Positions 7,476 to 15,622 of a DNA stretch of 60,917 nt are shown piece by piece; positions within the stretch are counted from its first letter, which is position 1; each line of letters begins with the position of its first letter. A program made the translations under genes and the position numbers. Under the pieces are notes generated by a model. It was given only the letters and a program-made list of their open reading frames with translations, searched no databases and was not told the DNA's origin. Origin of the DNA: Deltaproteobacteria bacterium (GTDB lineage: Bacteria > Desulfobacterota > Desulfarculia > Adiutricales > Adiutricaceae); NCBI GenBank assembly GCA_031264185.1, contig JAISEL010000098.1, positions 1 to 60,917 of the forward strand, given 5' to 3'.

Positions 7476-9229
7476 AGTCGTCCGCCCCTTTGATTTATGG
7501 ATTTTATGGCGGTCTCCAGGAGCCGGAACAGCTTCTCCGGCAGTTCCGCCAGGCTGTACAGGACGAAGCTGCTTCCGGGCAGCAGCTCCTTTACGGCCTC
7601 GTTCCTGAGACCCAGACCGTAAATTTCAATGCCTGTACGCCTGGCCTCTTCAATGGCGGCCATGGCGTTGGGCTCCGAATCCGGCACGCCGTCAGTAACT
7701 ATAATAATGATTTTCCGCGACTCCCTAAGCCGGGAAAGTACCTGGAGAACCCGCCAGACGGCTTCGCCCAGAGGCGTGCCTCCTGACGGATACAAACTGA
7801 ACTTCCGGTGCAGCGGCTCGCCATGGCCGAGAATCGGAGCGACAGTGCAAGCGTTCGGCTCCCGCTGGCCTTTCATTTGAACTGGTTTTCCCGGAAAAGC
7901 GGTGGCGGCAGCGTTTATTCCCGGAACGCTGTGCAGGGCTTCGCACAGGGAATAAGCCGCCAGGCTCGCCAGATCTGTCATTCCGGTCATGGAGCCTGAA
8001 ATGTCAACCAGGAGGTGGACCGCCGTATCCAGGCCTGTCCTGGTTCCGGTCCGTCTGAAGATTTTAGGCTGACCGGCCAGGAGCTTATGGAGGGAGTTCG
8101 TGTCCAGCTTTCCCCTGCAGCCTGGTCGGGTTGCTCTTAAAGTCATGGTCTGAAGGAGACTTTGGAGCCTGCCTTTCAAGGCCAGGGCGGTCGGCCTGAC
8201 GCTCTCCAAATCCTGAGCCGTGAGTTCGGAAAAGTTCAGCGGTCCTTCCTGAGCGACCGCCAAGCGGTCGTCGGAACGGCCTTGACGGGCGGAATTCAGG
8301 CAGGACTCCATCATGGAATCAAAGGATACAGGCAGCTCGTCGGCTGATTTGTTGAGAAGAGACCGGACGATGCTGACAGGATCGGAGCTTCCGGCTGCTC
8401 TGTCAGGCCGGGCTGACTGGTCCGGCTGGGAGTTTCGGTCAAAGCCGCTGTCGGCAGGAGTTTCACTCGAAGACTTATGTTCGCCGGAACTTTGACCGGA
8501 AGCTTCAGGCTGACTTGACGGCTCGGCAGCGGATGCTGACGCAGTTTCCTGAGAATCGGCATCCGAATCGCCCTGACCGGCCTGACTGACATCACTGCGG
8601 CTGTTCCGGCCGGAATCAGATTCCGTCATATAGGAACTGAGAGTCCGGATTATTTCGTAAGCGTACTTTAAGGAGTCTTTTGTCTCCGGGCAGTCGTTAC
8701 GGAGAACATCAAGGATGCTGTTCAGCCTGGCAGTCAAGCCCGGAAGCCGGATCTCGACCAGGCTGGCCAGTTCCGAAACCCGTGCTCCAAGTTCAGGCAC
8801 GGACCAGCTTCTTAAAGTCAGCAGAAGCCAGCTCAGAAGATCATCTTCGGGATCAGCGGAATGACAGTCCTGGCCGAAGAATCTCCTGATGAGCCATACA
8901 AAATTCTGACGGCACCCTGGATATCTTTCGCCCAGCAGCCGTTCGACCCGCCAATCCTCAATCATGTTCCAGACGTGCTTTTCCAATGGGGTCAGCTTGA
9001 CGGACTTGGCCAGAGCGAAATCAGTTTCCCGGATATGGGCCGCTTCGTGGTCCAGATAGCCTCGGGCTAAAGACACGAGTTCCAAAGGCGAATCCAACGG
9101 AAGGGCGGGCAGGAAAATATTGCTGTCGTCGGAAAAGGCCTGCTGCCCTCCGATTACGACACTGACTCCGTACTTGCGCCCCAGAGCGCTGGCCACCAGG
9201 GGCAGCGCCCTTATGAAGTTTTCCTTCAT
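7472..9229 (-). CDS. CobT-like VWA-domain protein with HEAAH metallopeptidase-like motif
   Basis: A 585-residue protein. Residues 61-65 are HEAAH, an HExxH metal-binding signature, in a region (about 50-120) resembling the N-terminal part of CobT-like VWA proteins. Residues about 205-285 are a Ser/Asp/Glu/Gln-rich disordered linker. The C-terminal 185 residues form a von Willebrand A domain with an intact MIDAS motif, DISGSM (409-414), and later TDGVPDS. Such proteins work with MoxR/CobS-type AAA+ ATPases; here the ATPase lies upstream in the same operon. The gene ends in ATGA overlap with the zinc-ribbon zipper gene and starts 12 bp after the DUF3150 gene. Whether the HEAAH site is proteolytic is unknown. 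A decayed paralogue lies at 14885-15609. Confidence 0.82.
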   Translation of the reverse strand: MKENFIRALPLVASALGRKYGVSVVIGGQQAFSDDSNIFLPALPLDSPLELVSLARGYLDHEAAHIRETDFALAKSVKLTPLEKHVWNMIEDWRVERLLGERYPGCRQNFVWLIRRFFGQDCHSADPEDDLLSWLLLTLRSWSVPELGARVSELASLVEIRLPGLTARLNSILDVLRNDCPETKDSLKYAYEIIRTLSSYMTESDSGRNSRSDVSQAGQGDSDADSQETASASAAEPSSQPEASGQSSGEHKSSSETPADSGFDRNSQPDQSARPDRAAGSSDPVSIVRSLLNKSADELPVSFDSMMESCLNSARQGRSDDRLAVAQEGPLNFSELTAQDLESVRPTALALKGRLQSLLQTMTLRATRPGCRGKLDTNSLHKLLAGQPKIFRRTGTRTGLDTAVHLLVDISGSMTGMTDLASLAAYSLCEALHSVPGINAAATAFPGKPVQMKGQREPNACTVAPILGHGEPLHRKFSLYPSGGTPLGEAVWRVLQVLSRLRESRKIIIIVTDGVPDSEPNAMAAIEEARRTGIEIYGLGLRNEAVKELLPGSSFVLYSLAELPEKLFRLLETAIKSINQRGGRL

Positions 9230-9241
9230 TTTTCATTTCTC

Positions 9242-10255
9242 CTACCAAAGGCCGAGACTGTCCAAAGTTATGGTTTCCTCTTCGGCCTCGTCAGTTGAAT
9301 CTATGGACTGGCTGTCATCCTCGTCAAAAATGTCTGAAAGTCCTTCCGGTTGAAGACCGTCAGCTTCATAATCTTTGACTGACAGACGGGAGAGGCATTC
9401 GAGAATCTCGGATGAGCTGCCCCGGTCAATGGCCGTCCGGCTGTGTTCGAGAAGATGAGCCGGATCGCGGAGCATGGAGACCAGTCCCTGAAGGGTCAGT
9501 AAGGCCGGTCCGCTGATCAGTCCTCTCTTGGGGATGCTGCTGAGAGCCGTTCCGATCAGGTCGGCCAGAGGCGCGACTCGGGGCTCCACGAAAGAAAGGC
9601 CTGAAAGTTTGTCCTGCATGGATTTCAGCGGGGAAAGGGCCTTGTGGGTGATCTCGGTTTTTCCGGCATAGGCCTTGTTCCAGACAGTCCTGGCTTCCCT
9701 GGAAATTTCCCCGAAAAGCGTATCCCCCAGGGCTTCCACTTCCGTCAGAAGGTTCCCGCCGGTTGTCTCAGCGGCCCCGTCAGGGGTCACGACCTTATAA
9801 AACTGCCAGTTAAAACTTAGGCGTTTTCGGACGAGTTCCGCGCTGACTGTGGAAGCGGAGATGATCCGCTCCCAGCCGGGATGGGTGTCAATCCAGCCTT
9901 TGACTGCCTGGTCGTAGTTGGCCAGGAACTCGGCTTTAGCCTTCTGAAACTCATCCCTGATTAAGAGAAACTTATCGTGGACGGTTTCGGTCTTCTCTTC
10001 CGGTATGGCCCAGCCTCCAAGGAACCGCATACCTGTCTTCTCCAGCAGATTCACCGCTCTGGCCTTCAAAGCGGTGAAGATCCTAAGCTTTTCGGGATCG
10101 CAGATTTTCTTGCTCCCGAGGGACGCCAGCTCTTCCGGCGGAAGTTCCGCCTGACCGAAGTCTTCAGCCGTAAGCTTCGTCCTGGCGGTCCAGATGGCGA
10201 CATTGAGATTCACGGCGGTCAGCCGGTCCAGGATATGAATGGCAGCTTGAGTCAT
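9242..10255 (-). CDS. DUF3150 family protein
   Basis: A 337-residue protein that matches the DUF3150 family by pattern: an N-terminal LNVAIWTARTKLTAEDFG segment, SLGSKKICDPEKL, then MRFLGGWAIPEEK, followed by long helices and a strongly acidic C-terminus (SDIFDEDDSQSIDSTDEAEE). DUF3150 genes are typically found between a CobS-like ATPase and a VWA/CobT-like gene in phages and integrative elements, exactly the order here. Its start overlaps the stop of the ATPase gene by 4 bp (ATGA) and its end is 12 bp before the VWA start. No catalytic residues are apparent; a structural or adaptor role in the AAA+/VWA complex is inferred. Confidence 0.78.
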   Translation of the reverse strand: MTQAAIHILDRLTAVNLNVAIWTARTKLTAEDFGQAELPPEELASLGSKKICDPEKLRIFTALKARAVNLLEKTGMRFLGGWAIPEEKTETVHDKFLLIRDEFQKAKAEFLANYDQAVKGWIDTHPGWERIISASTVSAELVRKRLSFNWQFYKVVTPDGAAETTGGNLLTEVEALGDTLFGEISREARTVWNKAYAGKTEITHKALSPLKSMQDKLSGLSFVEPRVAPLADLIGTALSSIPKRGLISGPALLTLQGLVSMLRDPAHLLEHSRTAIDRGSSSEILECLSRLSVKDYEADGLQPEGLSDIFDEDDSQSIDSTDEAEEETITLDSLGLW

Positions 10256-11271
10256 GATTGAAGCTCCGTGGGTTGATAGTCTGTATTGAAGATCCTCTGG
10301 GCGAGTTCCTGGAGGAAAGTCCGGCTTTCGGCTGCTGCCCTAAAGCCGACCGCTCTTTCCAGGGAATGGAGAATCGGGGAAATGCCCTGGCGGCTTAAGG
10401 GCTGGAACATGACGGTCAGGCGAGCCCAGCGCAGCAGAGTCCGGGTGGAAAAGGTGATGTCCAGGACCGTATCAGGCCGCGACTCGCTGTCAGTCGAAGA
10501 GCCGACAAACAGCCGCCGGACTTCATTGGCGAACTCGACCATCCTAGTCCGGAGGTCAGAAGGCAGTTCCGGCGAAGTTTTCTCCAGAAGCCTTTGCTCG
10601 AACTCCGGCTTGGGGTAGCCGATTTCGCAGAGCCAAAATCTGTCCATGAAGGCGCAGTTCTGTCGTAAGGTCCCACGGTAAAGTCCGGTCGTATCTTCTG
10701 TTCCGTTGGTATTGGCCGTGGCCGCGAACCTGAACATGGGATTTGGGGCTATGATTTCACCGCCGTTTTCCGGAACGCAGAGCGGAGAGCCGTCCAGTAT
10801 GCTGTTAAGCCCAGCCGCAGTGGAGGGATCAAGAAGGTCTATCTCGTTCAGCAGAAACAGGCCGCCGTACTTCAGGGCCAGGGCCAGCGGCCCGTACTGA
10901 AAAAACATGCCGCCGTCCCTGACCGCCAGATGTCCGATGAGTTCAGGAAATTCCAGTCTGCTGTGACCGGTCACTTCAAAGACCGGATAGTTCAGCCTGG
11001 CGGCCAGCTCTTTGATTAAGCTCGTCTTGCCGGAGCCCAGGGGACCGAAGACATACAGCGGGTCCTTGTCGTACAGGAACCAGACAATCAGATCCCTGGC
11101 CTGCTCGTGAAACAGATAATTCCGGTTGACAGCCGGAGTGAACGGGGAAGGGGCTTCAAACCCTTTGATTTTTGTGCCGGTGGCCTGGCCGCTGAAGATG
11201 CTGCCGGCATCAAGATCGCAGGGGACGAGCTGTTCGAGAGCGGCAGCTTGGGTGTCCGAATGGGAATTCAT
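10252..11271 (-). CDS. CobS/MoxR-like AAA+ ATPase
   Basis: A 339-residue AAA+ ATPase. The start is the ATG in GGAGCAAGTATG, six residues downstream of the longest frame, because it has a good ribosome-binding site. Walker A is GPLGSGKT (76-83), Walker B LLNEID (141-146), and sensor-1 lies in FAATANTNG. The segment LEFPELIGHLAVRDGG is typical of the CobS/MoxR branch, which acts as a hexameric chaperone with a VWA partner. It heads an operon with the DUF3150, VWA and zinc-ribbon zipper genes. A terminator-like hairpin ends two bases before the ribosome-binding site, so expression is probably conditional. Despite the CobS resemblance, no cobalt-chelatase genes surround it. Confidence 0.82.
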   Translation of the reverse strand: MNSHSDTQAAALEQLVPCDLDAGSIFSGQATGTKIKGFEAPSPFTPAVNRNYLFHEQARDLIVWFLYDKDPLYVFGPLGSGKTSLIKELAARLNYPVFEVTGHSRLEFPELIGHLAVRDGGMFFQYGPLALALKYGGLFLLNEIDLLDPSTAAGLNSILDGSPLCVPENGGEIIAPNPMFRFAATANTNGTEDTTGLYRGTLRQNCAFMDRFWLCEIGYPKPEFEQRLLEKTSPELPSDLRTRMVEFANEVRRLFVGSSTDSESRPDTVLDITFSTRTLLRWARLTVMFQPLSRQGISPILHSLERAVGFRAAAESRTFLQELAQRIFNTDYQPTELQS

Positions 11272-11280
11272 ACTTGCTCC

Positions 11281-11322
11281 ATAAAAAAACATCCTGGCCC
11301 TATTGAAAGGGTCCAGGATGTT
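11281..11322 (-). promoter_or_regulatory. Leader terminator/attenuator before the CobS-like gene
   Basis: On the minus strand a 13-bp stem (arms 11288-11300 and 11309-11322, one bulged base) is followed by seven U residues that end only two bases before the GGAG ribosome-binding site of the ATPase gene. It reads as an intrinsic terminator placed in the 5' leader. Read-through would be needed to express the gene, unless the hairpin simply ends the upstream transcript and a promoter is hidden within it, for which there is hardly any space. Confidence 0.7.
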
Positions 11323-11371
11323 CGGATAGAAATAAAAAGAAAGATAGAAAGAGATCGTTCCAGTATAATTT

Positions 11372-12505
11372 TCAGTTGACAGGACTTAAACAGAGACGCT
11401 GAAACGGCTTGCCCTGTTTGAAGGAAGAAGAGACGACTTCCGAAATCAGATCATCTTCAAGATGAGCTTTCCGACTGAGGTTCTCCTGCAACAGATGCCG
11501 GTCCAAACTGCTCCGGCCTTTTTGTTCCGTAACTTTGAAGCGATAAGAATCGGCGCTGATCCACCGGCCATTGCAGCTGAGCCTGGAAGCCAGAGATTTC
11601 AGGGTGTCTTCCCGATCTTTTATCTGGTCATCCAGAGAATTCCGTCTGGCTTTCAAATCAATGAGTTCCTCAAGATCCGGGGCCAGTCCGTCACAGGAAT
11701 CTCCCTTAAACTTCGGGCAGTCATGATTGAAGCCGCAATAGTCGCAAAGAGGCGAGAACTCCTTTTGATAGGGGATATCCTCAACGCCTGGGATGCCAGC
11801 TTTAATTTCCTGTAGAATACTCCATGTACTGCTGGCTTTAGTGAGAAGCATATCCAGCATCATTCGATTTGGAAAGTAAGGCCCGAAAGCCCGGGCGTCA
11901 TTAGGAGAGACCGTGAGGACAAAACCGCTGACTGTAGAAGTATCTGGGGAATCCGGAAGATTAATGTGAAGATGCTTACTGGCCAGTTCAGGAAATGAAA
12001 CAGCGTCATCAGTTCCGCAAGCAGTAAAGACAGGTTCCGACCAGTATTCAGCCAGAAGTCCTAACTGGCCGTACAGCTGGGCTTCATGGGATTCGTAAAC
12101 GCAATCACGGCTTTTAGCCGCGCTTTTGATTTCCAGAACAGTAACGGAATTGCTGTCAGTTCCAGGGATTACTAAATCCAAGTGGGCTTTTATAGGAGCG
12201 TCTTCATGCTGAACTGCAATTTCCATCTGACGGATGAAACTGACGCCGAGATTCTCTAAAGACCTTTCGATGCCTGACTCAAGCCAATGGCCGCGAGACA
12301 GCTGCAAAAGATTCCGGAGAGACTGAGATTTTCTGTTTTCCAAAACCTTATTCAAAATTACCGTCCTGGGACAGGACATGGCTCCGGCCAGATCTGAAAG
12401 TCCCAAGTATGAACTCCGGTCGCCAAGTTCCAGGGCCGCCTGATTTCTGGAAGCCGCTTCCAGTCCTTCAGCCAGAAGAGCGAGCATTTCATTTTCACTG
12501 GGCAT
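11372..12505 (-). CDS. Cas4/AddB-like PD-(D/E)xK exonuclease with Fe-S cluster cysteines
   Basis: A 377-residue protein starting at an ATG behind AGGAG (the longest frame would add 23 residues without support). The nuclease core is visible as D110, then E125-x-K127 (LEIKS), followed by a helix with Q143 and Y145. Four cysteines, C45 before the core and C254, C257, C263 after it, have the one-plus-three arrangement of the 4Fe-4S cluster in Cas4 and AddB nucleases. The last 100 residues include a coiled-coil segment (LEELIDLKARRNSLDDQIKD). It lies just downstream of the ERF annealing gene, the usual pairing of recombinase and exonuclease in phage-type recombination, so it probably resects DNA ends for ERF-mediated annealing. 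No cas1 or cas2 or CRISPR array is present. Confidence 0.78.
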   Translation of the reverse strand: MPSENEMLALLAEGLEAASRNQAALELGDRSSYLGLSDLAGAMSCPRTVILNKVLENRKSQSLRNLLQLSRGHWLESGIERSLENLGVSFIRQMEIAVQHEDAPIKAHLDLVIPGTDSNSVTVLEIKSAAKSRDCVYESHEAQLYGQLGLLAEYWSEPVFTACGTDDAVSFPELASKHLHINLPDSPDTSTVSGFVLTVSPNDARAFGPYFPNRMMLDMLLTKASSTWSILQEIKAGIPGVEDIPYQKEFSPLCDYCGFNHDCPKFKGDSCDGLAPDLEELIDLKARRNSLDDQIKDREDTLKSLASRLSCNGRWISADSYRFKVTEQKGRSSLDRHLLQENLSRKAHLEDDLISEVVSSSFKQGKPFQRLCLSPVN

Positions 12506-12520
12506 GGTTTGCTCCTGAAA

Positions 12521-12547
12521 AAAATAATGCCCCCTGAGCAGGGGGCA
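12521..12547 (-). promoter_or_regulatory. Leader terminator/attenuator before the Cas4-like gene
   Basis: A minus-strand hairpin with a 7-bp GC-rich stem (12528-12534 with 12541-12547) and six-base loop is followed by TTATTTTTTTC, then the AGGAG ribosome-binding site and ATG of the nuclease gene. It also lies about 35 bp after the ERF stop codon, so it may double as that gene's terminator. The layout is the same as in the leaders at 11281 and 13304. Confidence 0.7.
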
Positions 12548-12580
12548 CGGCATGATAAAAGGAAAATTGTGCAAAGGTCG

Positions 12581-13285
12581 TCAGGCAGCGGTTTGAGCCG
12601 TGTCGGCATTGCGCCACCAGACATTTTTCCCCGGATTCCATCTGAATCCTGTTCCGGAGAGAATGTCTCTTTTGGGATATGTGTCGCCGACAGCAATAAT
12701 GCAAAGTGAGCCGTCATTGCTTCTGACGCTCTTATAGGTGACACCGTTAAGTTTAGGTAGCTTGTCAAGCTGGAGCTTATCGAGCGGTTCGCCTTCCGGG
12801 AGCCTGTCCCCGGAAGAACTGTTGAATGTCGAATGGCCGTCGGATTTTGAAGCTTGCTTGGAAGTCTCCTGAGCAATGGCAGTATGGCCGCAGGCCTTTT
12901 CGCCGTCATCATCCTCCACTATGATTCCGATAAGAGCCGCCATTGAATATCGCCTGGCATAAGTCATTGCGCTGCCGTAACCTTGAGGATCGAATTTTGC
13001 CAGCGGCATGACCATGAGGGAAGACTGCCATTGTCCGCTGGGGCCATGGGTCAGTTTGGTGACCAGTCCGAGATGACCGGATTCGACCGGAACCGGAAAT
13101 TGAACGACCCAAATCTCATTTTTCAAAAGAGCCTCTCTCGAAGCGGTGATAACCGAATTGAGCGTGGCATACCGGCTTTTTGCAAAAGGATTAGATGCGT
13201 CTTTGATGGCCGGATTGATTTCCGCCTGGACCTTAAGCATCGCGCCTGCCAGCTCCTTAACGTCGTCGGAACAGAACATTTCCAT
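12581..13285 (-). CDS. ERF-family single-strand annealing recombinase
   Basis: A 234-residue protein. The start is the ATG 9 bp after GGAGGT; a longer frame upstream would cover a terminator hairpin and is rejected. The N-terminal 130 residues carry the ERF pattern: NPFAKSRYATLNSVITA, then DPQGYGSAMTYARRYSM and the acidic DDDGEKA. ERF proteins (as in phage P22) form rings on single-stranded DNA and anneal homologous strands. The C-terminal 60 residues after a Ser-rich linker carry a GFRWNPGKNVWWR motif, like the small modules found at the ends of several phage DNA-metabolism proteins. It lies first in the ERF-nuclease pair, and its long upstream region carries hairpins. Confidence 0.85.
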   Translation of the reverse strand: MEMFCSDDVKELAGAMLKVQAEINPAIKDASNPFAKSRYATLNSVITASREALLKNEIWVVQFPVPVESGHLGLVTKLTHGPSGQWQSSLMVMPLAKFDPQGYGSAMTYARRYSMAALIGIIVEDDDGEKACGHTAIAQETSKQASKSDGHSTFNSSSGDRLPEGEPLDKLQLDKLPKLNGVTYKSVRSNDGSLCIIAVGDTYPKRDILSGTGFRWNPGKNVWWRNADTAQTAA

Positions 13286-13303
13286 AATGGGAACACCTCC
13301 AAT

Positions 13304-13336
13304 AAAAAAAACCGCACCGTGCCTGAGCACGTGCGG
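13304..13336 (-). promoter_or_regulatory. Leader terminator/attenuator before the ERF gene
   Basis: A minus-strand hairpin (arms 13312-13322 and 13327-13336, loop of four, one bulged base) is followed by eight U residues and then, three bases later, the GGAGG ribosome-binding site. No gene lies upstream for about 700 bp in this direction, so it cannot be explained as the terminator of a preceding gene. This makes a true attenuator or antitermination site likely. Confidence 0.72.
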
Positions 13337-13385
13337 CCTTAAAGCTTTGATCAAAATTATAATATATATGTGAAATTTTTTGATC

Positions 13386-13451
13386 GGCACTCGTTTTACG
13401 AGTGCCTGCCGAATCGATTTATCGATTGAAAAATCAGTAGTTTTACGACTG
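13386..13451. repeat. Cluster of three hairpins with matching AT loops
   Basis: Three inverted repeats follow one another: 13386-13406 (8-bp stem GGCACTCG, loop TTTTA), 13412-13427 (6-bp stem AATCGA, loop TTTA) and 13435-13451 (six-base arms, five paired, loop TTTTA). The stems differ but the loops are the same, and spacing is 5-7 bases. The cluster lies upstream of the ERF leader. It could be a protein-binding array, an origin-like structure or a structured leader RNA; none is proven. Confidence 0.6.
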
Positions 13452-14032
13452 CGTTCTGAATCAACAAGCCGGTTTGAAACGCGCCGTGTTCTATAGTTTC
13501 AAATTTTAATCGCCTTATACATGTTTCTTAAGTTTTTGGTCACTTAGATTTCTTCATAGGTAAGAGAAAGGTCAATAAATCCTCGGCCTTTCTCTTAAGA
13601 GTGCCCGTAAAATTTTCTCTGCATTCACTGATTTGCCGGACAGCCTTCGGGTTTCAACTCCCCTAGCACTGTCTATGTTTTGTTTTATAAGCACTCCTGG
13701 ATAAATCGTCTCTTGAACTCCATCCGGCTTTGATAAAAATAAAAATTTTTGATAAATTCAATCTTAATGAAAAACGGGCCGATATGAGTTCAAGGAAATG
13801 GGGGATGCGAATGACCGACGACCTTCGGCTGAACTTGAATCCTTCTTGAGTTATTCGATTAGCTGTGGATCAAAAAATTTAATTTACACCATGGATTTAT
13901 TAGGTTAAACTGAAGAAGTGAATGACGGTCGCGTGAAAAGTCCGTTTTTTTGATAAATAAATCTATAACGATTTTAAATTATTAATCTTTTTAATATAAG
14001 TTCTAAAAAATATAATTTTTATTAAAAACTTT
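13452..14032. other. AT-rich intergenic region between ERF module and hicAB
   Basis: No coding frame with a credible start or family match. It holds the divergent upstream regions of the ERF gene (leftward) and hicA (rightward). The last 100 bp are very AT-rich, which fits a promoter for hicAB, but no clear consensus -35/-10 pair was identified. Confidence 0.4.
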
Positions 14033-14287
14033 ATGAAAAGTAGCCATAAAAAAACATTAAAAGCTATTTTTGCCGAACCGCTGGCAGGTCCAATCAATTG
14101 GAACGATATTGAAGCTTTATTTTTATCAGTAGGGGTTCGAATTTCAAATAGGAAAGGATCAAGGGTAAGTTTTATTTTTAATAATCATAAGGCGATATTC
14201 CACAGGCCGCACCCATCAAAAGAAACTAAAAAGTACCAGATTAAAGATGCCAGAATTTTTCTGGAAAAAATAGGGGTGATACCATGA
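14033..14287 (+). CDS. hicA: HicA-like mRNA interferase toxin
   Basis: An 84-residue basic protein with the HicA fold pattern: INWNDIEALFLSVGVRI (first helix), GSRVSFIF (strands), FHRPHPSKE and a C-terminal helix ending FLEKIGVIP. It matches the subgroup in which the histidine lies in the FHRPHP turn. HicA toxins cut mRNA and are neutralised by HicB, encoded next: the stop overlaps the hicB start in ATGA. No strong ribosome-binding site precedes this ATG, which may keep toxin expression low. The gene is AT-rich in contrast to hicB. Confidence 0.88.
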   Translation: MKSSHKKTLKAIFAEPLAGPINWNDIEALFLSVGVRISNRKGSRVSFIFNNHKAIFHRPHPSKETKKYQIKDARIFLEKIGVIP

Positions 14288-14625
14288 AGAAAGCCATGAC
14301 TCACAAAGGCTACTCCGCTTCAATTGAATACAGCGATGAGGATGCCTGCTTGGTCGGTCATATCATTGGAATCAATGATATCGTGGGCTTTCACGGCGAT
14401 TCAGTTTCCGAAATCAAGCAGGCTTTTATTGATGCTGTTGACGATTATCTGGAAACCTGTGATGAAGAAGGCCTTGAGCCGGATATTCCGTTCAATGGTC
14501 GGATCGAACTCCGTGTGCCTCCTGATTTTCATGCTCGTCTTGTTTCCTTTGCCAAGGCTAAAGACAAAAGCGTGGACAATCTGGTAATTGATTCTATCAA
14601 TCAGTTGATGGCAAGCAATTATTAG
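14284..14625 (+). CDS. hicB: HicB antitoxin
   Basis: A 113-residue antitoxin. The N-terminal part has the degenerate RNase H-like HicB fold (YSASIEYSDEDACLVGHI, then VGFHGDSVSEIKQAF and DAVDDYLE). The C-terminal 40 residues form a ribbon-helix-helix (GRIELRVPPDFHARLVSFAK) that would bind the operator and autoregulate the pair. It overlaps hicA by 4 bp. Such pairs stabilise mobile elements, which fits its place in the island. A strong terminator hairpin follows at 14709-14736. Confidence 0.92.
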   Translation: MKKAMTHKGYSASIEYSDEDACLVGHIIGINDIVGFHGDSVSEIKQAFIDAVDDYLETCDEEGLEPDIPFNGRIELRVPPDFHARLVSFAKAKDKSVDNLVIDSINQLMASNY

Positions 14626-14708
14626 TGTAAAAAAAAACTTTAATAGCTAAATTTACTATTTCGTTTTAATAAGTTGTCTTAAAGACTATCCATAAGGCAT
14701 TCAACTCA

Positions 14709-14736
14709 AAGCCGATCCTGTTCTCAGGGTCGGCTT
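14709..14736 (+). terminator. Terminator hairpin after hicAB
   Basis: A 12-bp stem (AAGCCGATCCTG with its partner, one G-U pair) and a four-base loop, followed by GTTT. It is the only strong hairpin after hicB and separates it from the decayed VWA gene. Confidence 0.65.
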
Positions 14737-14884
14737 GTTTCTGAAATTTCCTGAAAATACCCAAACTGACAATTTCGATCATTTTTTCGCCCAAATAAGT
14801 TGTTCAAAAATTAATGGTCTTTTTCAGTGAGGCTTTAATTAGGTGCTCCCTTGTCTTTTGACGTGCGCTTACGAAGACAACCTG

Positions 14885-15609
14885 CTTAAAGTCCGGCCAA
14901 CGGCGACACTTTTAAAGCCAAGCTCCAAAAACGTCTACGGTGGTCAACGGTTAACCAGGGCGGCGGATCAAGCTATGGGTGGCGGTTGGATTCTCAGAGT
15001 GTCACCAGCTCTTTCAAGATTCACCCAAGATTTTTAAAAGCCAAAAAGAGCAGGTTTGGTTTGAGTTTGGCTGTTCATCTGCTCATTGATACTTCCGGTT
15101 CCATGAACAGCCAAATCGAACAGGCCAGCTTGACGGCTTATTCCCTGTGTGACGCTCTGGCCGGGGTTCCTGGAATCAATGTGGCCGCTACGGCTTTTCC
15201 TGGAGGTCAGCTGAGAAACACCGGACGCGGAGTTGATCACTGGGCCACTGTCTCTCCTCTGCTCAAACATGGCCAAGCCATGCACCGACGGTTCCAACTC
15301 TTCGCTGCCGGGACAACTCCGCTAGCCCAGGCTCTCTGGTGGGTTATCCAGGATATGGTTCCCTTAAGTGAATCCCGGAAGGTCATTTTTATAGTAACTG
15401 ATGGTGTGCCCGACTCGGATGAAGAGGCCATGGCGGCTATCCGGGAAGGACGGAATCTCGGTCTGGAAATCTACGGTTTAGGTTTGGGCACAGATTCAGT
15501 CAAAAATCTTTTGCCTGGCAGAAGCGTAATAATCTCCAACTTTTTGGAACTGCCTCAGAAGCTATTTTGGCTTTTGGGACAGGTTTTAACTGTAACTATA
15601 ACTAATTAA
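14885..15609 (+). pseudogene. Decayed second copy of the VWA-domain gene
   Basis: From 14986 a frame encodes an almost complete VWA domain with MIDAS motif DTSGSM and TDGVPDS, very close to the C-terminal domain of the intact protein at 7472-9229 (shared SLCDALAGVPGINVAATAFPG pattern, GLEIYGLGL, LELPQKLF). Upstream, in another frame, VRPTATLLK and TRAADQ match the region just before the VWA domain, so the copy is 5'-truncated and frameshifted and lacks the HEAAH part. It lies in the opposite orientation to the intact copy and is again followed by a glycine-zipper gene, so a whole operon end was duplicated or acquired twice. A translated VWA fragment from 14986 cannot be excluded. Confidence 0.75.
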
Positions 15610-15622
15610 GGATGATTGAGTC

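Noticed and set aside
10252-11271. True cobaltochelatase CobS with VWA as CobT
   Set aside because: No CobN or cobalamin genes are near; the DUF3150 and ERF neighbours indicate the mobile-element version of this ATPase/VWA pair.
13386-13451. Hairpin cluster considered as a CRISPR array
   Set aside because: The stems differ in sequence and there are no spacers of constant length; no cas1 or cas2 nearby despite the Cas4-like nuclease.
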